Positions 1 to 6,113 are shown, numbered from the stretch's first letter. The stretch: 12,366 bases of DNA from Limnohabitans sp. (GCA_015657605.1 JACDQO010000436.1:1-12366), one strand, 5' to 3'. A program made the numbers and translations. Notes: generated by a model from the sequence alone, not told the origin.

Positions 1-472
1 CCATCACCACCGCAGCCGCGCCGTAACGCTTGACCAGCTTGGCCTGGCGCTTGAACTCGTCCAAGCCTTCTTTCATGCTGATCGAGTTGACGATGCCCTT
101 GCCCTGGATGCAGCGCAAACCGGCTTCGATCACAGTCCATTTGCTCGAATCGACCATCACCGGCACACGGGCGATGTCGGGCTCACCGGCCATCAGGTTC
201 AAGAAACGCACCATGGCCGCTTGGCTGTCGAGCATGGCTTCGTCCATGTTGACGTCGATCACCTGCGCGCCGTTTTCGACCTGCTGACGTGCCACGGCCA
301 AGGCCTGCTCGTACTCGCCATTCAAGATCATGCGGGCAAAGGCTTTGGAGCCGGTCACGTTGGTGCGCTCGCCCACGTTGACAAACAGCGAAGCGGTGCC
401 GATGGAGACAGGCTCCAGGCCGGACAGCTTCATGGGAGGAACAGACACGATGGAAGACGCGACAACAGACAC
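1..472 (-). CDS. metH: Methionine synthase (cobalamin-dependent), pterin-binding part; partial, runs off the window
   Basis: This is the N-terminal 157 codons of a MetH-type protein that transfers a methyl group from methyltetrahydrofolate via cobalamin to homocysteine. The reading contains [20 protein letters not shown], then [55 protein letters not shown] and [16 protein letters not shown], which match the pterin-binding domain of E. coli MetH from about residue 340 on. The homocysteine-binding domain that fills the first ~330 residues of full-length MetH is absent, so this is the second piece of a split metH; the first piece is not in the window. I chose the GTG at 472 because AAGGTGA lies just upstream and is the sequence sequestered by the riboswitch hairpin. 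An in-frame ATG at 517 lies inside the riboswitch and an ATG at 433 lacks a good ribosome site. Identity is secure; the exact start is likely. Confidence 0.9.
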   Translation of the reverse strand, partial: MSVVASSIVSVPPMKLSGLEPVSIGTASLFVNVGERTNVTGSKAFARMILNGEYEQALAVARQQVENGAQVIDVNMDEAMLDSQAAMVRFLNLMAGEPDIARVPVMVDSSKWTVIEAGLRCIQGKGIVNSISMKEGLDEFKRQAKLVKRYGAAAVVM

Positions 473-474
473 GG

Positions 475-586
475 GCTCACCTTGGAATAACAGGTGAGCG
501 TCGTTGTGCAAAATCATTCAGACATTGAACGGCCCCAAGCCTGACCTGCTGCACCTTGACGGCGGCGGGCTGCAACGCTCCTTGGG
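475..586 (-). promoter_or_regulatory. SAH (S-adenosylhomocysteine) riboswitch with ribosome-site-sequestering hairpin
   Basis: Read on the minus strand, the region carries the conserved pieces of the SAH riboswitch in order: CCCAAGGAGCGTTGCA, a variable insert, CAGGCTTGGGGCCGTTCA, a second insert, and AACGACGCTCACC. These parallel the Ralstonia metH riboswitch. Visible helices are CCCAAG (581-586) with CTTGGG (534-539), CGTT (528-531) with AACG (502-505), and the long-range GAGCG (576-580) with CGCTC (496-500). The expression platform is explicit: GCTCACC (493-499) is perfectly complementary to GGTGAGC (475-481), which holds the metH ribosome site. CGCTC therefore pairs either with GAGCG (SAH bound, ribosome site free) or with the ribosome site (no SAH, translation blocked). 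This gives an ON switch, as known for the class. SAH is the product of methylation reactions, and MetH helps recycle it. Confidence 0.92.
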
Positions 587-595
587 AAGGTCGAG

Positions 596-601
596 ATTTT
601 A
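596..601 (-). promoter_or_regulatory. Candidate -10 element of the metH promoter
   Basis: TAAAAT on the minus strand matches TATAAT at five of six bases. Transcription would start about seven bases later, near 588-590, almost exactly at the 5' edge of the riboswitch (586). No strong -35 box is visible; TTAAAG at a 17-bp spacing is weak. The element lies just past the stop codon of the antitoxin gene, so metH may also receive read-through from the toxin-antitoxin operon, as no terminator separates them. Confidence 0.4.
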
Positions 602-606
602 ACCTT

Positions 607-1734
607 TCAGACCTTAGCCTTTAATACAAAACTGACTTTCAGATCGTTCAGCCAAGTCACCTCTAACAAACCGTCATGCTGCATGCGCCCTACCACAATG
701 CCAGGGTGAACACCGGCACATTTGGCAAACTCGATCACTGCAGCTTTGGTTTTGTGAAGACTTGCCAGACCGAGCGCTTGTTTAGGCGCAATCAAAAAGT
801 CTCGCGCCCAAGCGTTGGCCTCCTGTTCTTCTTTGGAAGAAGACTCTGACTTAGAAGGATCATCCAGAAAAACAGCCTTCTTCTGACGGCTGTGCAACAA
901 GATATGCGCCGCCTCATGGAAGAAACTGAACCAAAACCGATCGTTTTGTTTCCCATAAAGCGACAACTGAATCAAAGGGCGATGTGGGTTGATCCATCGC
1001 GCCACGCCTGAAACATGCGTTCGAGGCAGTGCAGGCACTAAAACAAAGGCCACACCGGCCTCGTGCAAAAGTTGCTGCATCCTAGGTTGAAACTCTGATG
1101 GCTTCAAACTGGTCAATCCGCGAATTTCAGTCAACGTGGCCTTGAATTTGGCTTCGTCGTAGGCTGGACCGTCCAGCTTTTCGGCCATTTTTTCACCCAT
1201 CCGCAGCCACGCAGAAATGGCGGCCACGTCTGCCTGGTCCTCGCGGCTTCTGCGGAAAGACAGCGCCATACAACCGTATTGCGTTTCCCATTGGGCAGGA
1301 CTGGCCACACCGTAAAAGGTCAACAACTCGCCAACCAATTGCGGCTTGGACTTCGCATCCAATCGCCTTTTGACCAAAACACCCGCATCCATCATGTCCT
1401 TGATGGGGAAACGCTCCAGCCATGGCACCATGGCCACTTGGCGTTCGGCCGCAGCCAGCAAAGCCACTCGCTCCCGGTATTGGGCTTCACGGGTGAGCCA
1501 AAAGCCCACCGAAGCGCCCAAAACATTTTGGAGGCGGATAGCCGCATCCTCTGTCAAAGGCACTTTGGCCTTGATCAATTGATTGACGTGTTTGAGCGAA
1601 TAGCCCAAGCGGTCGGCCAATTGCTGCTGCGTCCAATCACGCTCTTCCAAAAAATCCAGAATGGTGTCCCCAGGGGGCGACACCCAATCGGGCGAGAATG
1701 ACTCGGCTGAAATTGGCTGATGCAATTCAGTCAT
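607..1734 (-). CDS. higA: HigA-type antitoxin fused to ImmA/IrrE metallopeptidase
   Basis: A 375-residue two-domain protein. Residues about 24-85 form an XRE/HigA helix-turn-helix (TILDFLEERDWTQQQLADRL with the recognition part following), typical of the DNA-binding antitoxin. The C-terminal part is an ImmA/IrrE (COG2856-like) zinc peptidase: HEAAH at 273-277 is the HExxH motif, and E305 in EEQEANAWARDFL is the likely third zinc ligand. In this family the antitoxin neutralises the neighbouring toxin and represses the operon; the peptidase may act in its turnover or in induction, which is inference. I chose ATG 1734 because it overlaps the toxin stop by eight bases (ATGACTGA) with GGGGA five bases upstream; extension to 1755 would need a TTG start. 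The gene looks more A+T-rich than its neighbours, consistent with transfer. Confidence 0.85.
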   Translation of the reverse strand: MTELHQPISAESFSPDWVSPPGDTILDFLEERDWTQQQLADRLGYSLKHVNQLIKAKVPLTEDAAIRLQNVLGASVGFWLTREAQYRERVALLAAAERQVAMVPWLERFPIKDMMDAGVLVKRRLDAKSKPQLVGELLTFYGVASPAQWETQYGCMALSFRRSREDQADVAAISAWLRMGEKMAEKLDGPAYDEAKFKATLTEIRGLTSLKPSEFQPRMQQLLHEAGVAFVLVPALPRTHVSGVARWINPHRPLIQLSLYGKQNDRFWFSFFHEAAHILLHSRQKKAVFLDDPSKSESSSKEEQEANAWARDFLIAPKQALGLASLHKTKAAVIEFAKCAGVHPGIVVGRMQHDGLLEVTWLNDLKVSFVLKAKV

Positions 1735-2062
1735 GGTAGTCCCCAATGAATTCAATACAAATAATGGTCACAGCGGACCAATCGACAGAAGCGTCTAAAC
1801 GGCGCGGCACAGGGTCATTGGCTGGCGCAAAAACCAATCGCCATCCGCCCGACAAATCCAAAGCAAATTGGCCAAGACGATCCCCTTTGAGGGGATGCGG
1901 ATTGCCCGTCATCAAGTCGGTCACACGTGAAGCAGCGGCCATGTCGGCCAAACGCGTTTGCAACTTTCGTGCACTGATATCGCCCAGCTTTTTGACTGCG
2001 ACGGCTTTCTTTTCACAAAGCTCGCGCAGCTTTTTATCCTTGAACTTGATTTCCAAGATCAC
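1727..2062 (-). CDS. higB: HigB/RelE-type toxin (plasmid maintenance killer protein family)
   Basis: A 111-residue protein of the HigB/RelE-ParE superfamily, whose members are generally ribosome-dependent mRNA endonucleases. Supporting features are the size, the N-terminal beta-strand then lysine-rich helix (IKFKDKKLRELCEKKAVAVKKL), the central NPHPLKGDRLGQFALDLSGG followed by WRLVFAP, and the C-terminal strand VTIICIEFIGDYH. The WRLVF strand after an L.G.R segment is diagnostic. It is encoded before its antitoxin, the reversed order usual for hig modules, and overlaps it by eight bases, so translation is probably coupled. Start is ambiguous: GTG 2062 sits directly against a G-run, whereas TTG 2056 (giving MEIKF, like many relatives) has AGGGGGG at a better distance. 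Catalytic residues cannot be assigned with certainty. Confidence 0.85.
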   Translation of the reverse strand: MILEIKFKDKKLRELCEKKAVAVKKLGDISARKLQTRLADMAAASRVTDLMTGNPHPLKGDRLGQFALDLSGGWRLVFAPANDPVPRRLDASVDWSAVTIICIEFIGDYHD

Positions 2063-2081
2063 CCCCCTAAGGTGAATTGAT

Positions 2082-2112
2082 ATTCTATCTTTTTATTTAC
2101 CCAATGGGTAAA
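2082..2112 (-). promoter_or_regulatory. higBA promoter with perfect palindromic operator
   Basis: The palindrome TTTACCCAATGGGTAAA (2096-2112) has two perfect 7-bp arms around AAT. It lies about 35 bp upstream of the toxin start. Reading toward higB, TAGAAT (2082-2087) fits a -10 box at five of six positions, and the distal arm supplies a -35-like TTTACC at 19 bp. A HigA-type helix-turn-helix dimer binding here would overlap the -35 box and block transcription, the usual autoregulation in this family. The palindrome is seen; its role is inferred. Confidence 0.6.
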
Positions 2113-2117
2113 GATAT

Positions 2118-2146
2118 TTGAACATCGAAGTCTCTTAATTCATACA
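2118..2146 (+). promoter_or_regulatory. Weak candidate plus-strand promoter
   Basis: TTGAAC (2118-2123) matches the -35 consensus at five of six bases. CATACA (2141-2146), 17 bp further on, is only a partial -10 match. If used, transcription would start near 2153 and make an RNA of about 85 nt ending at the terminator-like hairpin at 2189-2238. It starts only six bases from the higBA operator. Confidence 0.25.
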
Positions 2147-2152
2147 GCCTTA

Positions 2153-2238
2153 ACCACACCACCCCGTAAACACCGCCTTTAACCTCTCCACCGTATGCCG
2201 CCACTTAGCGGCGCGAGGTTGGCAGACGGTGTTTTTTT
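2153..2238 (+). ncRNA. Possible small RNA ending in an intrinsic terminator
   Basis: No protein gene accounts for the strong terminator at 2189-2238, so a short plus-strand transcript is a reasonable inference. The 5' part is C-rich and largely unpaired (CCACACCACCCC), and AACCTCTCC is complementary to purine-rich ribosome sites. It also contains alternative pairing partners for the terminator: AAACACCG (2168-2175) can pair with CGGTGTTT (2227-2234), and AACCTC (2181-2186) with GAGGTT (2215-2220). These would compete with the terminator stem. I do not recognise it as any known RNA family. Confidence 0.3.
2189..2238 (+). terminator. Intrinsic terminator-like hairpin, plus strand
   Basis: CACCGTATGCC (2189-2199) pairs with GGCAGACGGTG (2221-2231) over ten base pairs with a single A/G mismatch, and seven T residues follow (2232-2238). 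A small inner hairpin (GCCGC 2197-2201 with GCGGC 2208-2212) is an alternative fold. There is no plus-strand gene immediately upstream that it would serve. Confidence 0.6.
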
Positions 2239-2258
2239 ATAACCAAACAGGAGCTCGC

Positions 2259-2318
2259 ATGGGCTTAGGCCTTGTGACAAAAAAGCTTTTAGTTTTAATC
2301 GTCTCATCGCCGTTTTAA
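2259..2318 (+). CDS. Possible small ORF, 19 aa hydrophobic peptide
   Basis: ATG at 2259 is preceded by AGGAG with a five-base spacer, an excellent ribosome site, and opens a frame reading MGLGLVTKKLLVLIVSSPF before TAA. The peptide is mostly hydrophobic with a KK pair, like many small membrane peptides. It follows the terminator-like hairpin at once, so expression would need read-through or its own promoter. A frame this short can occur by chance; the ribosome site is the only positive evidence. Confidence 0.25.
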   Translation: MGLGLVTKKLLVLIVSSPF

Positions 2319-2350
2319 GGACGTGGCATCTTCAGATGAACATAAGACGC

Positions 2351-2387
2351 AAAAAGCCGTGATGACACACGGTCACCACGGCTTTTT
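2351..2387 (-). terminator. Strong intrinsic terminator of the importer/cyanase operon
   Basis: AAAAAGCCGTGATGAC (2351-2366) and GTCACCACGGCTTTTT (2372-2387) form a 16-bp stem with one mismatch and a five-base loop. It lies 21 bp past the cyanase stop codon and ends in T residues on the minus strand. The A-run on the other side makes it symmetric, so it could also stop plus-strand transcription. Confidence 0.9.
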
Positions 2388-2408
2388 GTGCCCAGCAGGG
2401 CAAGGGCT

Positions 2409-2852
2409 TCAGTACTGCTTGTAAGGCAAAAACTTGCCCGAGAGCACCACATTCACGCGGTCGCCCTTGGGGTCGGGCTGGCGCACGATGTCCATGCTGA
2501 AGTCAATCGCGCTCATGATGCCGTCGCCAAACTCTTCGTGGATCAACTCCTTGATGGTGGTGCCGTACACGCTCACGATTTCGTACCAGCGGTAGATCAG
2601 CGGGTCGGTGGGCACCTGGCTGGGCAAGGAGCCTTTGTAGGGCACGATTTGCAGCCATTTGATCTCGTCGGCCGTCAGGCCAAAGATCTTGCCGATGATC
2701 TTGGCTTGCTTGGCGTCAAACGTCATTTGGCCCAGGCACCCGGCGGTGACCCATTCCTTGGACAGGCCGACTTTGTCGGCGACGTCGCTCCACTTGATGC
2801 CTTTGGCCACTTTGGTGGTGATGATTTTTTCGGTGACTTCTAAACGGTTCAT
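2409..2852 (-). CDS. cynS: Cyanate hydratase (cyanase)
   Basis: A 147-residue protein close to the usual 150-156. Cyanase converts cyanate and bicarbonate to carbamate, which decays to ammonia and CO2, detoxifying cyanate and supplying nitrogen; the enzyme is a cytoplasmic homodecamer. The N-terminal helical domain (about 1-75) contains WSDVADKVGLSKEWVTAGCL. The conserved core PTDPLIYRWYEIVSVYGTTI followed by KELIHEEFGDGIMSAI holds the catalytic set, here R88, E91 and S114 (equivalent to E. coli R96, E99, S122), and the protein ends GKFLPYKQY. I chose ATG 2852 because AGAGG lies seven bases upstream; the frame is open to 2918 but that part has no similarity. It is the last gene of the importer operon, 62 bp after the ATPase gene. 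Confidence 0.97.
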   Translation of the reverse strand: MNRLEVTEKIITTKVAKGIKWSDVADKVGLSKEWVTAGCLGQMTFDAKQAKIIGKIFGLTADEIKWLQIVPYKGSLPSQVPTDPLIYRWYEIVSVYGTTIKELIHEEFGDGIMSAIDFSMDIVRQPDPKGDRVNVVLSGKFLPYKQY

Positions 2853-2890
2853 GAAAGACCTCTTGAGGGGAGTTGAAGATAAATCTGGAG

Positions 2891-2916
2891 AAAAGAAAGA
2901 ATCAAAAGAAAGAATC
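2891..2916. repeat. Perfect 13-bp tandem duplication after the ATPase gene
   Basis: AAAAGAAAGAATC occurs twice back to back (2891-2903 and 2904-2916). One copy covers part of the ATPase stop codon (TGA, 2915-2917), and the whole lies in the 62-bp spacer before cyanase. On the mRNA it is a pyrimidine-rich stretch. Replication slippage is the simple explanation. Confidence 0.9.
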
Positions 2917-3790
2917 AATGGGCTTTGGCGCGAGACACCAAAAAATCAACGATGTGGTTGCGCATCTCGTAATAACCTGGCAGGTGGTGCAACTGGGCGC
3001 GGGTGCGCTCGCGCGGCAGCGGGTTGACCACCACTTCGGCCAAGCCGCCAGGCACATAGCAGCCGCCCGACTCATTGCCGTTGCTCATGAGCAAGATGCG
3101 GTCCGACAGCAAAATAGCCTCGTCCACGTCGTGCGTGATCATGAAAACCGTCTGCTGCGTCTGGCGCACGATGGTCATCAGCTCGTCCTGAATGGTCCCG
3201 CGCGTGAGCGCATCGAGCGCGCCAAAGGGCTCGTCGAGCAAGAGCATCTTGGGCTGAATGGCAAAGGCACGGGCAATGCCCACGCGCTGCTTCATGCCGC
3301 CCGAGAGCTGGCTGGGTTTTTTGTCGATGGCGTGCAACAAGCCCACCATGCCGACATGCTTTTCGACATGCAGATTGACCTGCGGCGTTTTCCAATCGGG
3401 CCACTTGGACCGAACGGCAAACGCGATGTTTTGCCGCACCGTGAGCCAAGGCATGAGCGCATGGCTTTGGAACACCACGCCGCGCTCCAGGCTGGGCCCT
3501 GCGATCTCGCGACCATCCATGAAGGCGTGGCCTTCAGTGGCCGTGTCCAGGCCCGCGAGCACGTTCAGGATGGTGGTCTTGCCGCAACCCGAGTGGCCGA
3601 TGATGCAGACAAACTCACCCTTGTCGATGTTGAAGGACACGTCGGAAAACACCGGCTTGTCGCTTTGGTAGGCCTTGCCCAGTTTTTCGATCTTGAGGAA
3701 AGCGTTCATGGCTTGGGCCTTGGGTTGAGGTGCAAAAATTTCCGCGGGCAAAGGCGCGATCAACTCGCGGTTGCTGGTGTCACTCCACAT
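2915..3790 (-). CDS. cynD: ABC transporter ATP-binding protein, nitrate/cyanate importer family
   Basis: A 291-residue ATPase of the NrtD/CynD/TauB-SsuB group that powers the importer from the cytoplasmic face. All motifs are intact: Walker A GHSGCGKT from residue 65, Q-loop Q108, signature LSGGM at 162-166, Walker B LLLDEP at 183-188, and switch histidine H220 in MITHD. The MPWLTV segment after the Q-loop is typical of the nitrate/taurine subfamily. The ATG at 3790 overlaps the end of the permease gene by eleven bases. An internal ATG at codon 28 (MNAFLKI) would give a more standard N-terminus; the 27-residue leader may therefore be untranslated or a real extension. The cynD symbol rests on the adjacent cyanase; nrtD is an equally fair family name. 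Confidence 0.9.
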   Translation of the reverse strand: MWSDTSNRELIAPLPAEIFAPQPKAQAMNAFLKIEKLGKAYQSDKPVFSDVSFNIDKGEFVCIIGHSGCGKTTILNVLAGLDTATEGHAFMDGREIAGPSLERGVVFQSHALMPWLTVRQNIAFAVRSKWPDWKTPQVNLHVEKHVGMVGLLHAIDKKPSQLSGGMKQRVGIARAFAIQPKMLLLDEPFGALDALTRGTIQDELMTIVRQTQQTVFMITHDVDEAILLSDRILLMSNGNESGGCYVPGGLAEVVVNPLPRERTRAQLHHLPGYYEMRNHIVDFLVSRAKAH

Positions 3791-4646
3791 AGGTCACCGC
3801 CTTTTGCACCTGGGCAAACGCCAAATCCAGCAACATGCCCACCACACCAATCACCAGCACCGCAAAAATCACATTCACCAGCGACAGGTTGTTCCACTCG
3901 TTCCACACGAAGTAGCCCACGCCCGTGCCACCCACCAGCATTTCGGCGGCCACGATCACCAACCACGCGATGCCCATGCTGATGCGCATGCCGGTGACGA
4001 TGGTGGGGGCTGCAGCGGGCAAGATCACCAAGAAGGCTTTGCGCAGCGGTTGCACTTCCAGCGTGCTGGCCACGTTGAGCCATTCGCGTTTGACGGCGGC
4101 CACGCCAAAGGCGGTGTTGATGAGCATGGGCCAGACCGAGCAAATGAAGATGACGAAGATGCCGCTGACCTCGGAGTCTTTGAGGGTGTACAGCGCCAGC
4201 GGCATCCACGCCAGCGGGCTGATGGGTTTGAGCACCTGAATGAAAGGGTCAAACGCTTTGCGCATGAGGGGCGACATGCCAATCATGAAACCCACCGGCA
4301 ACGCCACCAACACCGCCAAGAAAAAGCCCAAGGCCACTCGCCCCAATGAATGCGCCAGCTGGATGCCGATGCCTTTGTCGTTGGGGCCTTTGTCATAAAA
4401 AGGATCGGCCAGATGACCCAGCATGGCCTTGCCGACTTCAAGGGGTGGTGGAAAGCCGGTGCTTTTGACCGCGCCGGGGTCCTTGCCCATCATCTTTTGG
4501 TACTCGATCTCTTCGGCGGTCATGCCCACCTTGGCCGCGCCGGCCACCGTTGGGGCGGTGGCTGAAAGTTGCCACGCCCCCAGAAAGACCAGGAACATGA
4601 GCAGCGAGACCATGGCCGCGCGCAAATTGAGGTGCGTGGTTTTCAT
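3780..4646 (-). CDS. cynB: ABC transporter permease, nitrate/cyanate importer family
   Basis: A 288-residue inner-membrane permease of the NrtB/CynB family. Segments that look membrane-spanning lie at about 10-30, 104-124, 145-156 to 162-180, 222-238 and 255-276. The cytoplasmic EAA-like loop that contacts the ATPase is around 190-215 (NVASTLEVQPLRKAFLVILP). A periplasmic stretch at 35-95 separates the first helix from the BPD-transport core, as in NrtB relatives (GMTAEEIEYQKMMGKDPGAV). It follows the binding-protein gene after five bases, with GAGG overlapping that gene's stop codon as its ribosome site, and overlaps the ATPase start. Nitrate, bicarbonate and cyanate permeases cannot be told apart reliably by eye; cyanate is inferred from context. 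Confidence 0.9.
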   Translation of the reverse strand: MKTTHLNLRAAMVSLLMFLVFLGAWQLSATAPTVAGAAKVGMTAEEIEYQKMMGKDPGAVKSTGFPPPLEVGKAMLGHLADPFYDKGPNDKGIGIQLAHSLGRVALGFFLAVLVALPVGFMIGMSPLMRKAFDPFIQVLKPISPLAWMPLALYTLKDSEVSGIFVIFICSVWPMLINTAFGVAAVKREWLNVASTLEVQPLRKAFLVILPAAAPTIVTGMRISMGIAWLVIVAAEMLVGGTGVGYFVWNEWNNLSLVNVIFAVLVIGVVGMLLDLAFAQVQKAVTYVE

Positions 4647-4651
4647 GTGCC

Positions 4652-6058
4652 TCAGCCCATCTTGTTGATCGCAAAGCTCTTGATGTAGTCCTCAGGCTTG
4701 GCCGGGTCAAACTCTTTGCCCATGATCTTGTACTTGGGGTAAGGCGTGGTGGCCGCAAAGCTGTGGCCCAGCTCTTTCATGTGCTTGCGCGCATCCGTGA
4801 TGAGGAACACCTTCTCGGCGATTTGCCTGTAATCCACATCGCCTTTCACATAGCCCCAGCGCTTCATTTGCGTGAGCATCCACACGGCCATGCTCTGCCA
4901 GGGCATCGGGTCAAAGTCGGCGCGGTCAGGCACGTTTTGCACCTTGCCCAAACCGTCGGCAAACTTGCCGGTGAGCACTTGGGCAATCACGGCTTCGGGC
5001 TGGTTCAGGTACTGCGCGGGCGAGATGACTTTGGCAATCAGCTCACGGTTGCCCGGCTGGCGTGCCATGGCCGCAGCGGTGAGCACCGCGCGGTAGAGCG
5101 CAGCGAAGGTGTTGGGGTTCTTCTGGATGAATTCGGTGCTGGTGCCAAAGGCGCAGCAGGGGTGGCCGTTCCACAGGTCTTTGGTCAACAGGTGGATGAA
5201 GCCGACTTCATCGAACACCGCACGTTGATTAAAAGGATCAGGTCCAAGGAAGCCGTCGATGTTGCCCGAGCGCAAGTTGGCCACCATCTCTGGCGGCGGC
5301 ACCACGCGGATTTGCACATCGGTGTCGGGGTTGATGCCGTTTTCGGCCAAGTAGTAACGCAGCAAGAAGTTGTGCATCGAATAATCGAAGGGCACCGCAA
5401 ACTTGAAGCCCTTCCAGTTCTTCGGATCGCGGTTGTTCTTGTGCTTGACGGCCAACGTGATGGCCTGGCCGTTGATGTTCTGGATGGTGGCCACGTTCAT
5501 GGGCGTGGCGCTGGCGCCCAGCCCCATGCTGATGGCCAAGGGCATGGGCGAGAGGAAATGCGTGGCGTCGTATTCCTTGTTGATCATCTTGTCGCGGATC
5601 AAGGCCCAGCCTGCGGTCTTGGTCACTTCCACGTTCAGGCCTTGCTTTTGGTAAAAGCCCAGCGGCTCGGCCATGATGAGCGGCGTGGCGCAGGTGATCG
5701 GTATGAAGCCGATCTTGAGGTTGGTTTTTTCCAAGGGGCCTTTGCTTTGCGCCAAGGCCTGCAAGCTGGCCACAGGCAACACGCTGGCAATGGCGGCCAT
5801 GGCGGTCTTCTTGCCCACCGCGCGCAAGAACATGCGGCGCTCCTCGTCTTGCGGGAACAAGGCCTTGACCAAGGTCGCTTCGATGAACTCCTGGCTGTAG
5901 GCTTCGAACTCGGCGGTCTCCGACCGGGCGCGCAACTTCGCAGCGGCGGCATCGGCAGCGACCGCAGCGTGGTGGTCGGCAGGCGAATGGTCCCGACCGC
6001 AGCTGCACTTGAGCATCAGTGGGCGGTCGGCGTTGTACGGATCGAAAAATTCAGACAT
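4652..6058 (-). CDS. cynA: Substrate-binding protein of nitrate/cyanate ABC importer (CmpA/NrtA family) with N-terminal extension
   Basis: A 468-residue NrtA/CmpA/CynA-family binding protein. The core starts near residue 112 (KTNLKIGFIPITCATPLIMA) and includes LGFYQKQGLNVEV, FDYSMHNFLLRYYLA, NIDGFLGPDPFNQRAV and WNGHPCCAFG, all typical of nitrate/bicarbonate-type receptors. A twin-arginine-like export signal, ERRMFLRAVGKK and a hydrophobic stretch ending ALAQ (residues 73-104), suggests periplasmic delivery by Tat. Unusually, about 72 residues precede it, including CSCGRDHSPADHH at 18-30 and an acidic-alanine helix. ATG 6058 was chosen for its GAGG ribosome site six bases upstream. First gene of the operon that ends with cyanase. 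The ligand is probably cyanate or nitrate. Confidence 0.9.
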   Translation of the reverse strand: MSEFFDPYNADRPLMLKCSCGRDHSPADHHAAVAADAAAAKLRARSETAEFEAYSQEFIEATLVKALFPQDEERRMFLRAVGKKTAMAAIASVLPVASLQALAQSKGPLEKTNLKIGFIPITCATPLIMAEPLGFYQKQGLNVEVTKTAGWALIRDKMINKEYDATHFLSPMPLAISMGLGASATPMNVATIQNINGQAITLAVKHKNNRDPKNWKGFKFAVPFDYSMHNFLLRYYLAENGINPDTDVQIRVVPPPEMVANLRSGNIDGFLGPDPFNQRAVFDEVGFIHLLTKDLWNGHPCCAFGTSTEFIQKNPNTFAALYRAVLTAAAMARQPGNRELIAKVISPAQYLNQPEAVIAQVLTGKFADGLGKVQNVPDRADFDPMPWQSMAVWMLTQMKRWGYVKGDVDYRQIAEKVFLITDARKHMKELGHSFAATTPYPKYKIMGKEFDPAKPEDYIKSFAINKMG

Positions 6059-6113
6059 GGCAACCTCGCTTTGTTGAAGATGCTCAGGTCTATGCAAGCT
6101 GTGGGCCAGAAAA

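Noticed and set aside
433-517. Alternative metH start at ATG 517 or ATG 433.
   Set aside because: ATG 517 lies inside the riboswitch aptamer, and ATG 433 has no good ribosome site, while GTG 472 is placed correctly after the sequestered AAGGTGA.
1735-1755. Longer antitoxin starting at 1755.
   Set aside because: It would need a TTG start and a larger overlap; ATG 1734 gives the standard ATGACTGA coupling.
2168-2238. Integron attC-like recombination site, because of nested inverted repeats with TTTAAC and GTTGGC.
   Set aside because: The outer 7-mers do not fit RYYYAAC and GTTRRRY, no gene cassette or integrase is nearby, and the T-run with a stable stem fits a terminator better.
2873-3982. 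Long open frames on the strand opposite the importer, regulator and kinase genes (for example 2873-3982, 4763-6178, 6156-7004).
   Set aside because: They have no recognisable domains, their compositions are those of antisense frames in G+C-rich coding DNA, and they oppose well-conserved genes.
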